Shown here: positions 25,450 to 33,790 of the stretch, piece after piece
Numbering within the stretch: the first letter of the stretch is position 1
How the letters are laid out: the number at the start of each line of letters is the position of its first letter
Source of the DNA: JAIBJN01 sp963699495
GTDB lineage: Bacteria > Actinomycetota > Thermoleophilia > Gaiellales > Gaiellaceae
NCBI GenBank assembly: GCA_963699495.1
Contig: CAVOUB010000002.1
Span: 124,001-188,000, forward strand
Direction of reading: 5' to 3'
DNA length: 64,000 nucleotides
Made by a program: the position numbers and the translations under genes
Notes under the pieces: model-generated
The model's input: only the letters and a program-made list of their open reading frames with translations
Told to the model about the DNA's origin: nothing
Database searches by the model: none

Positions 25450-26409
25450 TTGCAGCAGGTCCTTTCGGTCTCCAACGAGGTAGCCGCCGAGCTCGCCACC
25501 GTCGACGACGGGATCCTGGGCGCGCTGCGAGACCGGATGGGGTGCGCGATCCGGCTCCGCGGCAACCAGCTCACGCTCGAGGGTGACGACGGCAAGGTCG
25601 GCGAGGCGCGGCTCGTCATCGACGAGCTGGTCGACCTCGTCGAGGGTGGCCACGCGATCGGGCCGAGCACCGTCGACGCCGTGCTTGCGGCGCTCGACGC
25701 CGCCAAGGATCCGCGCGAGATCTTCGAGGACGTCGTCTGGCGGCACCGCGGCAAGAAGATCACGCCGAAGACCGTGAACCAGAAGCGCTACGTGGATGCG
25801 ATCCGCTCGGGGACGATCACGTTCGGGATCGGGCCTGCCGGCACCGGGAAGACGTACCTCGCCATGGCGCTCGCCGTCGCGGCCCTGGCCGACCGGGATG
25901 TCAACCGGCTCATCCTCACGCGGCCCGCGGTGGAGGCCGGGGAGCGGCTGGGCTTTCTCCCGGGGGACATGCTGGCCAAGGTCGACCCGTACCTGCGGCC
26001 GCTCTTCGACGCCCTCTACGACATGCTCGACGCCGACCGCCTGAACGCCTACATGGAGCGAGGCACGATCGAGGTCGCGCCCCTCGCGTTCATGCGCGGG
26101 CGCACGCTCAACGACTCGTTCATCATCCTCGACGAGGCGCAGAACACGACGCCCGAGCAGATGCAGATGTTCCTGACCCGGCTGGGGTTCGGCTCCAAGG
26201 TGGTGGTCACGGGTGACGTGACCCAGGTCGACCTTCCGCAGGCCCAGGCCTCCGGGCTCATCCACGTGCGGCAGATCCTCGGGGACATCGACGGCATCGA
26301 CTTCGTCGAGTTCGGCAACCAGGACGTGGTCCGCCACGTGCTCGTCCAGCGCATCGTGGAGGCGTACAAGCGCCACGCTGAGGAGACGGGCACGCAGCGG
26401 CGCCGGTGA
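25450..26409 (+). CDS. PhoH-like ATPase
   Basis: 319 residues. An N-terminal KH-like/PhoH-specific region is followed by a P-loop domain with Walker A GPAGTGKTYLAMALAV and Walker B FIILDEAQNTTPEQM; GDVTQVDLPQ is the sensor-like motif. PhoH/YbeZ proteins partner YbeY in rRNA processing, and ybeY overlaps this gene by four bases. TTG start at 25450, supported by the -10 box and by alignment with the usual start. Confidence 0.92.
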   Translation: MQQVLSVSNEVAAELATVDDGILGALRDRMGCAIRLRGNQLTLEGDDGKVGEARLVIDELVDLVEGGHAIGPSTVDAVLAALDAAKDPREIFEDVVWRHRGKKITPKTVNQKRYVDAIRSGTITFGIGPAGTGKTYLAMALAVAALADRDVNRLILTRPAVEAGERLGFLPGDMLAKVDPYLRPLFDALYDMLDADRLNAYMERGTIEVAPLAFMRGRTLNDSFIILDEAQNTTPEQMQMFLTRLGFGSKVVVTGDVTQVDLPQAQASGLIHVRQILGDIDGIDFVEFGNQDVVRHVLVQRIVEAYKRHAEETGTQRRR

Positions 26410-26783
26410 TCCGGATCGAGATCGCCAACGAGAGCGGCGCGGCGGTCGACGAGGCTGCGGTCGCCGACGTTGCCCGGCGCGTGCTCGCCGCGGAGGGGAT
26501 CGACGACGGGGACCTCGGCGTCGCCTTCGAGCGGCCGGAGCGGATGCGCGACCTGAAGCGGGAGCACCTGGGGATCGACGAGGCGACGGACGTGCTCTCC
26601 TTCCCGATCGACGGCCGCGACGAGCTTCCGGCCGGCGTGCCCCGGCAGCTCGGGGACGTCGTGCTCTGTCCCCAGGTGGTCGGCGATGCCTGGCGCGCGC
26701 CGCTCGTCCACGGGCTGCTCCATCTCCTCGGCTACGACCACGGAACGGAGATGGAGCGCCGAGAGCGAATTCACGAGGCATGA
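26406..26783 (+). CDS. ybeY: endoribonuclease YbeY
   Basis: Single-strand RNase for 16S rRNA 3' maturation and ribosome quality control, 125 residues. The zinc motif is HGLLHLLGYDHGTEMERRE, with three His. TDVLSFPIDG is the other conserved block. Overlaps phoH upstream and dgkA downstream by four bases each. Confidence 0.95.
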   Translation: MIRIEIANESGAAVDEAAVADVARRVLAAEGIDDGDLGVAFERPERMRDLKREHLGIDEATDVLSFPIDGRDELPAGVPRQLGDVVLCPQVVGDAWRAPLVHGLLHLLGYDHGTEMERRERIHEA

Positions 26784-27522
26784 GCGCCTCGCCGGACCGA
26801 GAGACGCCGCGCGCCCGGCGCACGCCGCGGATCCTCCAGAGCCTCAACTGGGCCTTCGAGGGCGTCATCCACGTCCTCAGGACCCAGCGCAACATGCGGA
26901 TCCACTTCGCGCTCGCGACGATCGTGCTCATCCTCGCGTTCTCCTACGGCGTCACGAAGCTCGAGCTGATGGCGCTCCTGGTGGCCATCTCCTTCGTCCT
27001 GATCGCCGAGATGGTCAACACCGCGATCGAGGCGACCATCGACCTCGCGACGACCTCGTTCGACCCCTGGCCAAGGTGGCGAAGGACATCGCCGCCGGCG
27101 CCGTGCTGATCGCCGCCGTCAACGCGGTCGTGATCGGCTACCTCGTCTTCGCCGACCGGCTCTCGACCCCGAGCTCCCGCCTGGTCAACCGCCTGCGGGA
27201 GGCGCCCAGCAACCTGACGCTGATCGCGCTCATCCTCATCATCCTGATCGTGATCGCGAGCAAGGCGCTGACCGGGCGCGGGACGCCGCTCTCGGGCGGC
27301 CTTCCGTCCGGCCATGCCGCGCTGGCGTTCGGCGGCTTCACCGCGATCACGTTCATCGTCGACGAGGACGAGCGCGTCGTCGTCTCCTTCGTCGCGCTGA
27401 TCATGGCGTTGCTGGTCGCGCAGACGCGCGTCGAGTCCGGCATCCACACGACGTCGGAGGTCGTCTTCGGGGCCGTGATCGGTACGCTCGTCACGATGAT
27501 CCTCTTCCAGGTGCTCGCGTGA
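26780..27522 (+). CDS. dgkA: diacylglycerol kinase fused to PAP2 phosphatase domain (one frameshift)
   Basis: About 247 residues if read through. The first 120 form an undecaprenol/diacylglycerol kinase (SLNWAFEGVIHVLRTQRNM, EMVNTAIEATIDLATT, then LAKVAKDIAAGAVLIAAVNA). The rest is a PAP2-type membrane phosphatase with the PSGH motif (GLPSGHAALAFGG) and a partly kept third motif (RVESGIHTTSEVV). Both act on lipid phosphates in the membrane. The frame breaks in the C-run at 27064-27067 (GACCCCTGG); one more C restores FDPLAKVAKD, so a homopolymer read error is likely. Overlaps ybeY and cdd. Confidence 0.85.
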
Positions 27523-27881
27523 CCGACCAGGAGCTCGTCGAGCTCGCCCAGGCGGCCGCCGCGAACGCGTATGCGCCGTACTCGAACTTCCACGTCGGGG
27601 CGGCCGCGCTGCTTCGGGACGGCCGGGTGGTCACGGGCGTCAACGTCGAGAACGCTTCCTACCCGCTCGGCGTCTGCGCGGAGCGCTGCGCTCTCGCCCG
27701 CGCTGCCGCGGAGGGCGTGAAGCCGGGGGACGTCGAGGCGGTCGCCGTCACGGCCTCGCCGTGCGGCGGGTGCCGGCAATGGCTGCACGAGTTCGGAGTC
27801 GACCGCGTGATCTTCCTGCACGAGGGCGAGATCCTCACCCGCCGTCCCGACGAGCTTCTTCCGGACTCGTTCGTCTTGTGA
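27519..27881 (+). CDS. cdd: cytidine deaminase
   Basis: 120 residues. Deaminates cytidine and deoxycytidine for pyrimidine salvage. It shows NVENASYPLGVCAERCALA (zinc Cys and catalytic Glu) and SPCGGCRQWLHEF (the two other zinc Cys). This is the short homotetrameric form. GTG start overlaps the dgkA stop; stop overlaps era (GTGA). Together with deoC at 31.4 kb it can serve deoxynucleoside breakdown. Confidence 0.95.
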   Translation: MTDQELVELAQAAAANAYAPYSNFHVGAAALLRDGRVVTGVNVENASYPLGVCAERCALARAAAEGVKPGDVEAVAVTASPCGGCRQWLHEFGVDRVIFLHEGEILTRRPDELLPDSFVL

Positions 27882-28756
27882 AGTCAGGGTTCGTCGCGGT
27901 CGCGGGGCGCCCGAACGTCGGGAAGTCGACGCTCGTGAACGCGCTGGCGGGCGACAAGGTGGCAATCGTCTCGGACAAGCCGCAGACGACTCGCCGCCGG
28001 ATCTCGGCGGTGGTGGATGGCGAGCTCGACGGCGAGCCGTACCAGCTGGTGCTGGTCGACCTCCCGGGGTTCCAGCGGCCGCGCGATGCGCTCACCGAGC
28101 GGATGCAGCGGACGGTCGACGAGGCCCTGCACGACGTCGACGGCTACCTCTTCGTCCTGCCGGCCGACGAGAAGATCGGCCCGGGCGACCGCTTCATCGC
28201 CGAGCGCGTCTTCGGCACGGGCCCGCCCGTGATCGTCGCGCTGAACAAGGTCGACCGCGTCAAGCCGCACCGGATCGCCGAGCAGATCCTCGAGGTCGCA
28301 GCGTTGGGCGACTTCCATGCCCTCCATCCGATCAGCGCGCTCACCGGCGACGGCCTCGAGCCGCTGCGCGCGGATCTGGCCGGCCTGCTGCCCGAGGGCC
28401 CGCGGTACTTCGAGGAGGGCCAGCGGACCGATCTCCCGCTCGAGGCCCGGATCGCCGAGGTCGTCCGCGAGAAGGCGCTCGAGCTGACCCGGGAGGAGGT
28501 CCCGCACGCGATCTCGGTCGAGCTCGAGGAGCTCGACGCCGACGCCGGCCGGGTGAGCGCGCAGGTCTGGGTGGAGACGGAATCCCAGAAAGGAATCGTC
28601 GTCGGCAAGGGCGGCAGTATGATCCGCACGATCGGAACACGCGCCAGGCCGGAGGTCGAATCGCTCCTGGGGCGCCCGGTGTTCCTCGAGCTCCGTGTGA
28701 AGGTGCGGCCGAGGTGGCGCCGGGATGAAGGGGCGCTCGAAAGGCTTGGGATCTAG
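27878..28756 (+). CDS. era: GTPase Era
   Basis: 292 residues. Binds 16S rRNA 3' end and assists 30S assembly. G motifs: GRPNVGKSTLVNAL, DLPG (usually DTPG), NKVD and a SALTG-type G5. The KH domain contains GIVVGKGGSMIRTIGTRAR, and VFLELRVKVRPRW closes the protein. GTG start overlaps cdd. The chain phoH-ybeY-dgkA-cdd-era matches the order known from Firmicutes and other Gram-positives. Confidence 0.95.
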   Translation: MKSGFVAVAGRPNVGKSTLVNALAGDKVAIVSDKPQTTRRRISAVVDGELDGEPYQLVLVDLPGFQRPRDALTERMQRTVDEALHDVDGYLFVLPADEKIGPGDRFIAERVFGTGPPVIVALNKVDRVKPHRIAEQILEVAALGDFHALHPISALTGDGLEPLRADLAGLLPEGPRYFEEGQRTDLPLEARIAEVVREKALELTREEVPHAISVELEELDADAGRVSAQVWVETESQKGIVVGKGGSMIRTIGTRARPEVESLLGRPVFLELRVKVRPRWRRDEGALERLGI

Positions 28757-28764
28757 ACCAGACC

Positions 28765-30283
28765 GTGGGGGGTGCGATGGTGGTTGTCAGGACACCGGAC
28801 GAATTCGAGGCGGAGCTCGCGCGATATCTGTACGAGCGCTCCGAGGAGGGCCGGGCGGTCCGGGTCGGCGAGAAGGAGACGAGCGAGCAGGCCGCGATCG
28901 TCGAGCGCTACGCGGATCTCTTCACGCGCGAGCAGCACGACGCGCTCCAGGAGGCGGAGGAGCAGGCCCGGGGCGAGGCGCGCGAGCGCCTCTACCGCCT
29001 CCGCGAGGCGGCGGCCGGGGGCCTGATCGCCCGCGAGCTCGTCGAGGAGTCCGACAAGCTCGAGAACGCCCTCCTCGCCGAGCGCGTCGAGTTTCGCGGA
29101 GACTCGCTCCCGCTTCGATCCGCGCAGGCGCAGCTCGCGATCCTCGAAGACTACGCGGCGCGCGAAGAGCTGGGGAACCTGGCGTCGGACGCGTCGGCTC
29201 GCTTCAACTGCCCGCGGTACGGGCTGATGCAGAAGGCCGAAGCTCTCGATGCCGAGCTCTCCGGAGATCCCGACCCGGTAGGGCGCAGCGCCGCGCGGAA
29301 GAACATCGACCTCCACGCCCTCTCCGATGCGCTCGCCGAGGCGGCGCGCCTGCAGGACGAGTCGTGGCAGCCCATGCGGGAGGAGTGGCTCGACCGCATC
29401 CTCGGCCCGGCGCGAGAGGCCGAGCCCGCCTCGTACCACGTCTCGTACCTCCGCCGGATGTCTCCGCTCGCGGACCTGTACGCGAAGGACCGGTCGCGTG
29501 CCCATCTGCCTGGAGACGCTCTCGAGCCTCGGCTTCGACCTGGCCGCGAACGACCACATCAAGCTCGACCTGGACGACCGTCCGCAGAAGAGCCCCCGGG
29601 CCTGCGTGATCGCGTCCGACCCGCCCACGGTCGTCCACCTCATCACCCGAGCGCAGGGCGGGCTGCACGACTACCAGGCGTTCCTCCACGAGGCCGGGCA
29701 CGCGCTCCACTACGCCGGGCTCGACCCCGAGCTCCCGTACACCTTCCGCCGCCTCTCGCGCGACCACGCCCTCACCGAGATCTACTCGTTCCTGATCGAG
29801 TCGATCACGCGCGAGCCGGGCTGGCATTCCCTCCACTTCGGCCTCACGGACGCCGAGGACGCAGAGCGGACCGAGGCGGCTCGCTTCCTGGAGGTGCTGC
29901 TCTTCCGGCGCTACGCGGCGAAGCTCGCCTACGAGCTCGAGTTCTGGGCCGACTTCGAGAATGCCAACGACTACGCCCAGACCTACGAGGACAACCTGCG
30001 CGCCGCGGTCGGCTTCCGCTACCGCGCGGACGGCTACCTCGCGGACATGGACGGCGACTTCTACTCGGCCGACTACCTGCGCGCCTGGATTCGCACGGCG
30101 CAGCTGCGGGCCCACCTCCGGGAGACGGTCGGCGAGGACTGGTGGCGGCGGCCGGAGACCGGCGAGCTCCTGCGAGCGCTGTTCGCCGAAGGCACTCGCC
30201 CGACGAGCGAGGAGATCGCCGACCGGATCGGCTACGACCCGCTGGACACGACCCCGCTCGTCGACGAGCTCGTCGCGGCCTAG
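28765..30283 (+). CDS. gluzincin metallopeptidase, M3/oligoendopeptidase-like (one frameshift)
   Basis: About 505 residues once the frame is joined. A long helical N-terminal part (RTPDEFEAELARYLYERSEE...) leads to the zinc site HEAGHALHYAGL and, about 28 residues later, the helix LTEIYSFLIESI with the third zinc ligand Glu, the gluzincin pattern. C-terminal FWADFENANDYAQTYEDNLR resembles M3-type enzymes. No signal peptide is seen, so probably a cytosolic oligopeptidase. The frame shifts by +1 near 29485-29493 (GGTCGCGTGCCC); one surplus base explains it. GTG at 28765 or ATG at 28777 may start it. Exact subfamily is uncertain. Confidence 0.75.
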
Positions 30284-30304
30284 CAGGGCTTGGCGTCCTC
30301 CTGA
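30284..30304. repeat. shortened copy of the convergent-junction hairpin element
   Basis: CAGGGCTTGGCG at 30284 shares AGGGCTTGGCG with the left arm of the copy at 35232. It is joined directly to TCCTCCT, which equals the outer right arm of the copy at 5860-5914, so the loop and inner stem are missing. Like the two full copies it lies between convergent reading frames. Confidence 0.45.
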
Positions 30305-30493
30305 CTAACGGCTCTCGAGCGCCAGGCGTCCCGCGACGGCGAGGAGGACGGCGCCGGTCAGCTGCTCGACGCGCTTCGCGAGCCGGCTGCTCGCCAGCGA
30401 GCGCTTCGCCCTGGCGACGAGCGCGGTCGACGGCCCGGGCGTTAGGGTGAGGAGCACGGCGACCGGGACGAAGGTCCACAGCACAGCCGTCAT
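30305..30493 (-). pseudogene. LysE/RhtB-family exporter remnant with internal deletion
   Basis: The 62-codon frame starts TAVLWTFVPVAVLLTLTPGP, the first helix and TPGP motif of LysE-type amino-acid exporters. It jumps after about 27 residues to the family's extreme C-terminus, RLAKRVEQLTGAVLLAVAGR-LALE. Intact members are about 200 residues, so roughly 130-150 residues from the middle are gone, in frame. It cannot form the usual transporter and is read as a deletion fossil. Confidence 0.6.
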
Positions 30494-30519
30494 CCTACGA
30501 GGCCGGCTCGGGATCGACG

Positions 30520-30621
30520 CTAGCGGCGCGGGCCGAAGTACGCGACCGACGCGACCGCGAATCCGGCGAGGGATGCCGCGAAGCCGACGATGGCCGCCTT
30601 CGTGCTCATCGGGCGCTTCAT
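30520..30621 (-). CDS. small membrane peptide, unknown
   Basis: 33 codons from ATG at 30621: a short basic start (MKRPMSTK) and one hydrophobic helix (AAIVGFAASLAGFAVASVAY) ending GPRR. AGAGG lies just before the ATG as a possible ribosome site; ATG at 30609 is an alternative. It follows the metzincin-like gene on the same strand. Too short for family assignment. Confidence 0.4.
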   Translation of the reverse strand: MKRPMSTKAAIVGFAASLAGFAVASVAYFGPRR

Positions 30622-30665
30622 GCTCCTCTTGATCGGCACGAACCCCGGCGGAGCTGAGGGTTGAT

Positions 30666-31337
30666 TCAGCGGTACGTGACGTGCCGCGAGCTGCGGAAGA
30701 CCGCAATCTGCCAGGGCTGCAGGCGCTCGCCCATGCCCTTCGGGAGCATCAGGTTCTCCACGGCGTTGGAGTGCGGCAGCCCGCAGGCGTGGCCGAGCTC
30801 GTGCGCGAGGACGCGCAGGCGCTTGCCCTGGAGGGCGGTCCGGTCCACGGTGACGTGGTCGACGAGCGGGCCGAGCGAGCAGCCGGCCTTCCCGAGCACG
30901 TCCCGCACGACGAAGACCGTGATCGGCCCGCCGGAGCCCGTGACCGTCCCCGGCTCCAGGTTCCGGCGGAAGAACGCGCCCCCGTCGCCGAAGTCGGCGC
31001 GCCAGGAGCCTTCGGCGCACGGGGAGTCGAGCGCGGACGGTGGTGCCGGGACGTCGAGGGTGCGGGCGAGGGGATCGGCCGCGGGGAGGAGGTCGATCGC
31101 CAGCGTCCCGCGGAGCACGCGGCGCGCCTCGACGAGGCTCGGCTCCACGTCCTCGGGGGTGGCGACCGGCTTTCCCTCCTCGTCCCGCAGGATGACGACG
31201 CGGATGCGCAGCTTCTTCGGCCTGCGCCCGCCCGCCAGGCTCCCCGCGATCTCGGGGATCCCGACGATCCGGTTCCCCGCCTCCCGGAGGACATTGGCGG
31301 CCTCGGCGAGGCCCGCGGCGAGCGCGAACGGCGGCAC
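30666..31337 (-). CDS. metzincin-like zinc metalloprotease (putative)
   Basis: 223 residues. Near the C-terminus is HELGHACGLPHSNAVENLM, fitting the metzincin consensus HExxHxxGxxH followed by a short-spaced Met (NLM) as in the Met-turn. Upstream, KKLRIRVVILRDEEGKP begins a beta-rich region, and two or three Cys suggest export. The N-terminus is only weakly hydrophobic (MPPFALAAGLAEAANVL), so secretion is uncertain. No well-known subfamily was recognised; matrixin- or archaemetzincin-like folds are possible. Confidence 0.65.
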   Translation of the reverse strand: MPPFALAAGLAEAANVLREAGNRIVGIPEIAGSLAGGRRPKKLRIRVVILRDEEGKPVATPEDVEPSLVEARRVLRGTLAIDLLPAADPLARTLDVPAPPSALDSPCAEGSWRADFGDGGAFFRRNLEPGTVTGSGGPITVFVVRDVLGKAGCSLGPLVDHVTVDRTALQGKRLRVLAHELGHACGLPHSNAVENLMLPKGMGERLQPWQIAVFRSSRHVTYR

Positions 31338-31358
31338 GGGACGAGATTACGGGAGGGC

Positions 31359-31364
31359 TACACT
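31359..31364 (+). promoter_or_regulatory. -10 box of leaderless deoC
   Basis: TACACT, then six bases (TCCTGC), then the deoC ATG at 31371. No Shine-Dalgarno site lies in the six-base gap. Confidence 0.6.
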
Positions 31365-31370
31365 TCCTGC

Positions 31371-32309
31371 ATGGCGCAGGCACCCGCCTTGCCGAGCGGG
31401 TTCGAGCTCCCCCTCGAGCCCCGGCTCCCGCGCATCGGCTCCGTCGACCAGGTCGCCGTCGAGCAGCGCGCGGCTGCGCTCGCGTCCCGCTCGATCAAGC
31501 GGGAGTCCAAGCTGTTCGCTCTCGACCTCGCGGTCCGGATGATGGACCTGACGACGCTCGAGGGCGCCGACACGCCTGGCAAGGTTGCGGCGCTCAGCTC
31601 CAAGGCGATACGGCCCGACCCCGCCGACCTGACGGTCCCGTCCGTCGCGGCGGTGTGCGTCTACCCGAACCTCGTCCCGCACGCGCTCGAACGCCTCCGT
31701 GGGAGCGGCGTCAAGGTCGCCTCCGTGGCGACGGCCTTCCCCTCCGGGCAGGTGCCGACCGAGCTGAAGGTGGAAGAGGCTGCGCGCGTCGCCGAGCTGG
31801 GCGCCGACGAGATCGACATGGTCATCGACCGGGGCGCCTTCCTCTCGGGTCACTACGCGAAGGTGTACGACGAGGTCCGGAGGGTGAAGGAGGTGAGCGG
31901 GCGGGCGCACCTGAAGGTGATCCTCGAGACGGGCGAGCTCGGAACGTACGACAACGTTCGCCGGGCCAGCCTGCTCGCGATCGCCGGTGGCGCGGACTTC
32001 ATCAAGACGTCCACCGGGAAGATCCAGCCCGCCGCGACGCTGCCCGTCACGCTCGTGATGCTCGAGGCGATCCGCGACGTCTACGAGGAGACCGGCAAGA
32101 AGATCGGCATGAAGCCTGCCGGCGGCATCCGCCATTCGAAGCAGGCGGTGCAGTACCTCGTCCTCGTCAACGAGACGCTCGGGCCCGAGTGGCTCACGCC
32201 CGACCTCTTCCGCTTCGGCGCCTCGTCCCTTTTGAACGACGTGCTCATGCAGATCCGCAAGGAGCGCACGGGCCGCTACCAGAGCCCCGACTACTTCACG
32301 ATCGACTGA
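31371..32309 (+). CDS. deoC: deoxyribose-phosphate aldolase
   Basis: 312 residues. Splits 2-deoxyribose 5-phosphate to glyceraldehyde 3-phosphate and acetaldehyde. VASVATAFPSGQVPTELKVE, AHLKVILETGELG (first active-site Lys) and FIKTSTGKIQPAATL (Schiff-base Lys) are visible, and MKPAGGIRHSKQAVQYL holds the later Lys. It is longer than E. coli DeoC (259) and nearer the animal-type DERA length. Its stop overlaps the start of an aldehyde dehydrogenase, which could oxidise the acetaldehyde made here. Confidence 0.93.
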   Translation: MAQAPALPSGFELPLEPRLPRIGSVDQVAVEQRAAALASRSIKRESKLFALDLAVRMMDLTTLEGADTPGKVAALSSKAIRPDPADLTVPSVAAVCVYPNLVPHALERLRGSGVKVASVATAFPSGQVPTELKVEEAARVAELGADEIDMVIDRGAFLSGHYAKVYDEVRRVKEVSGRAHLKVILETGELGTYDNVRRASLLAIAGGADFIKTSTGKIQPAATLPVTLVMLEAIRDVYEETGKKIGMKPAGGIRHSKQAVQYLVLVNETLGPEWLTPDLFRFGASSLLNDVLMQIRKERTGRYQSPDYFTID

Positions 32310-33790
32310 TGGCCGAGGTCGAGAAACGCCAGGACCGCTCGCCGGTCCCCTCCGCCTTCGAGTACGCGCCCGCCCCGGAGTCGCGGGACATCGTGCGCCT
32401 CGAGGACCGCTACGGCCTGTTCGTGGGCGGCGAGTGGGTCGAGCCCGTCTCGGCGGAGTACGCGCCGAGCATCTCTCCGCGCGACGAGGAGCCGCTGGCT
32501 GAGGTCGCCTATGCCGGTCCCGACGACGTCGACCTCGCCGTCCGCTCCGCGCGCGACGCGTTTGCGAACGGGTGGTCGGACCTGCCCTCGAGCGAGCGGG
32601 CGAAGTATCTCTTCCGCATCGCGCGCATCCTGCAGGAGCGCTCGCGCGAGTTCGCGGTGCTCGAGTCCCTCGACGGCGGCAAGCCGATCCGCGAGTCCCG
32701 CGACGTCGACCTGCCGCTCTCGGCGGCGCACTTCTTCTACTACGCGGGCTGGGCCGACAAGCTCGAGTACGCGTTCCCGAACCGCAAGCCGAGGCCGATC
32801 GGGGTCGCCGGGCAGATCATCCCCTGGAACTTCCCGCTCCTCATGCTGTCCTGGAAGATCGCGCCGGCGCTCGCGGCCGGGAACACCGTCGTGCTCAAGC
32901 CGGCCGAGTCGACCCCGCTGACGGCGCTCCTCTTCGCCGACGTCCTGCGCCAGGCCGAGCTCCCCGCCGGGGTGGTCAACATCGTCACCGGCGACGGGCG
33001 CGCGGGCGGAGAGCTCGTCAAGCATCCCGACGTGGACAAGATCGCGTTCACCGGCTCGACCGAGGTGGGCAAGGAGATCATGCGCGCCCTCGCGGGCACG
33101 GGGAAGAAGCTGACGCTCGAGCTCGGCGGCAAGGCTGCGAACGTGATCTTCGACGACGCCCCGCTCGACCAGGCCGTCGAGGGGATCATCAACGGCATCT
33201 ACTTCAACCAGGGTCATGTCTGCTGCGCCGGCTCGCGCCTCTTCGTGCAGGAGTCCGTGTACGAGGAGGTCCTCGCCAAGCTGAAGCGCCGGATGGGAAC
33301 GCTCCGGGTGGGCGACCCGCTCGACAAGAACACCGACGTGGGCGCCATCAACTCCCGCGAGCAGCTCGAGCGCATCAAGGAGCTCGTGGCCAGCGGCGAG
33401 GAGGAAGGCGCGGAGATCTACCAGCCGCCGTGCCGGCTCCCCGAGAAGGGGTGGTGGTTCCCGCCGACCGTGTTCACCAACGTCGCGCAGAGCTACCGGA
33501 TCGCGCAGGAGGAGATCTTCGGGCCGGTCCTCTCCGTGCTCACGTTCCGGACGCCCGACGAGGCGGTCGAGAAGGCGAACAACACGCCGTACGGCCTGTC
33601 CGCCGGCGTGTGGACGGAGAAGGGCTCGCGCATCCTCTCCATGGCGCAGCGCCTGCGCGCAGGCGTCATCTGGGCGAACACGTACAACCGCTTCGACCCC
33701 ACCTCGCCCTTCGGCGGCTACAAGGAGTCCGGCTTCGGCCGCGAGGGCGGCCTCCACGGGCTCGGGCCCTACCTGACGTTCGACGAATGA
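32309..33790 (+). CDS. NAD(P)-dependent aldehyde dehydrogenase
   Basis: 493 residues, full ALDH fold. Cofactor and catalytic motifs: GQIIPWNFPLLMLSWKIAPA, KPAESTPLTALL, FTGSTEVGKEI, LELGGKAANVIF (general-base Glu), GHVCCAGSRLF (nucleophile Cys) and EEIFGPVLSV. ATG overlaps the deoC stop and its stop overlaps the next gene's ATG. Acetaldehyde from deoxyribose is the likely substrate by context; sequence alone does not fix specificity. Confidence 0.92.
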   Translation: MAEVEKRQDRSPVPSAFEYAPAPESRDIVRLEDRYGLFVGGEWVEPVSAEYAPSISPRDEEPLAEVAYAGPDDVDLAVRSARDAFANGWSDLPSSERAKYLFRIARILQERSREFAVLESLDGGKPIRESRDVDLPLSAAHFFYYAGWADKLEYAFPNRKPRPIGVAGQIIPWNFPLLMLSWKIAPALAAGNTVVLKPAESTPLTALLFADVLRQAELPAGVVNIVTGDGRAGGELVKHPDVDKIAFTGSTEVGKEIMRALAGTGKKLTLELGGKAANVIFDDAPLDQAVEGIINGIYFNQGHVCCAGSRLFVQESVYEEVLAKLKRRMGTLRVGDPLDKNTDVGAINSREQLERIKELVASGEEEGAEIYQPPCRLPEKGWWFPPTVFTNVAQSYRIAQEEIFGPVLSVLTFRTPDEAVEKANNTPYGLSAGVWTEKGSRILSMAQRLRAGVIWANTYNRFDPTSPFGGYKESGFGREGGLHGLGPYLTFDE

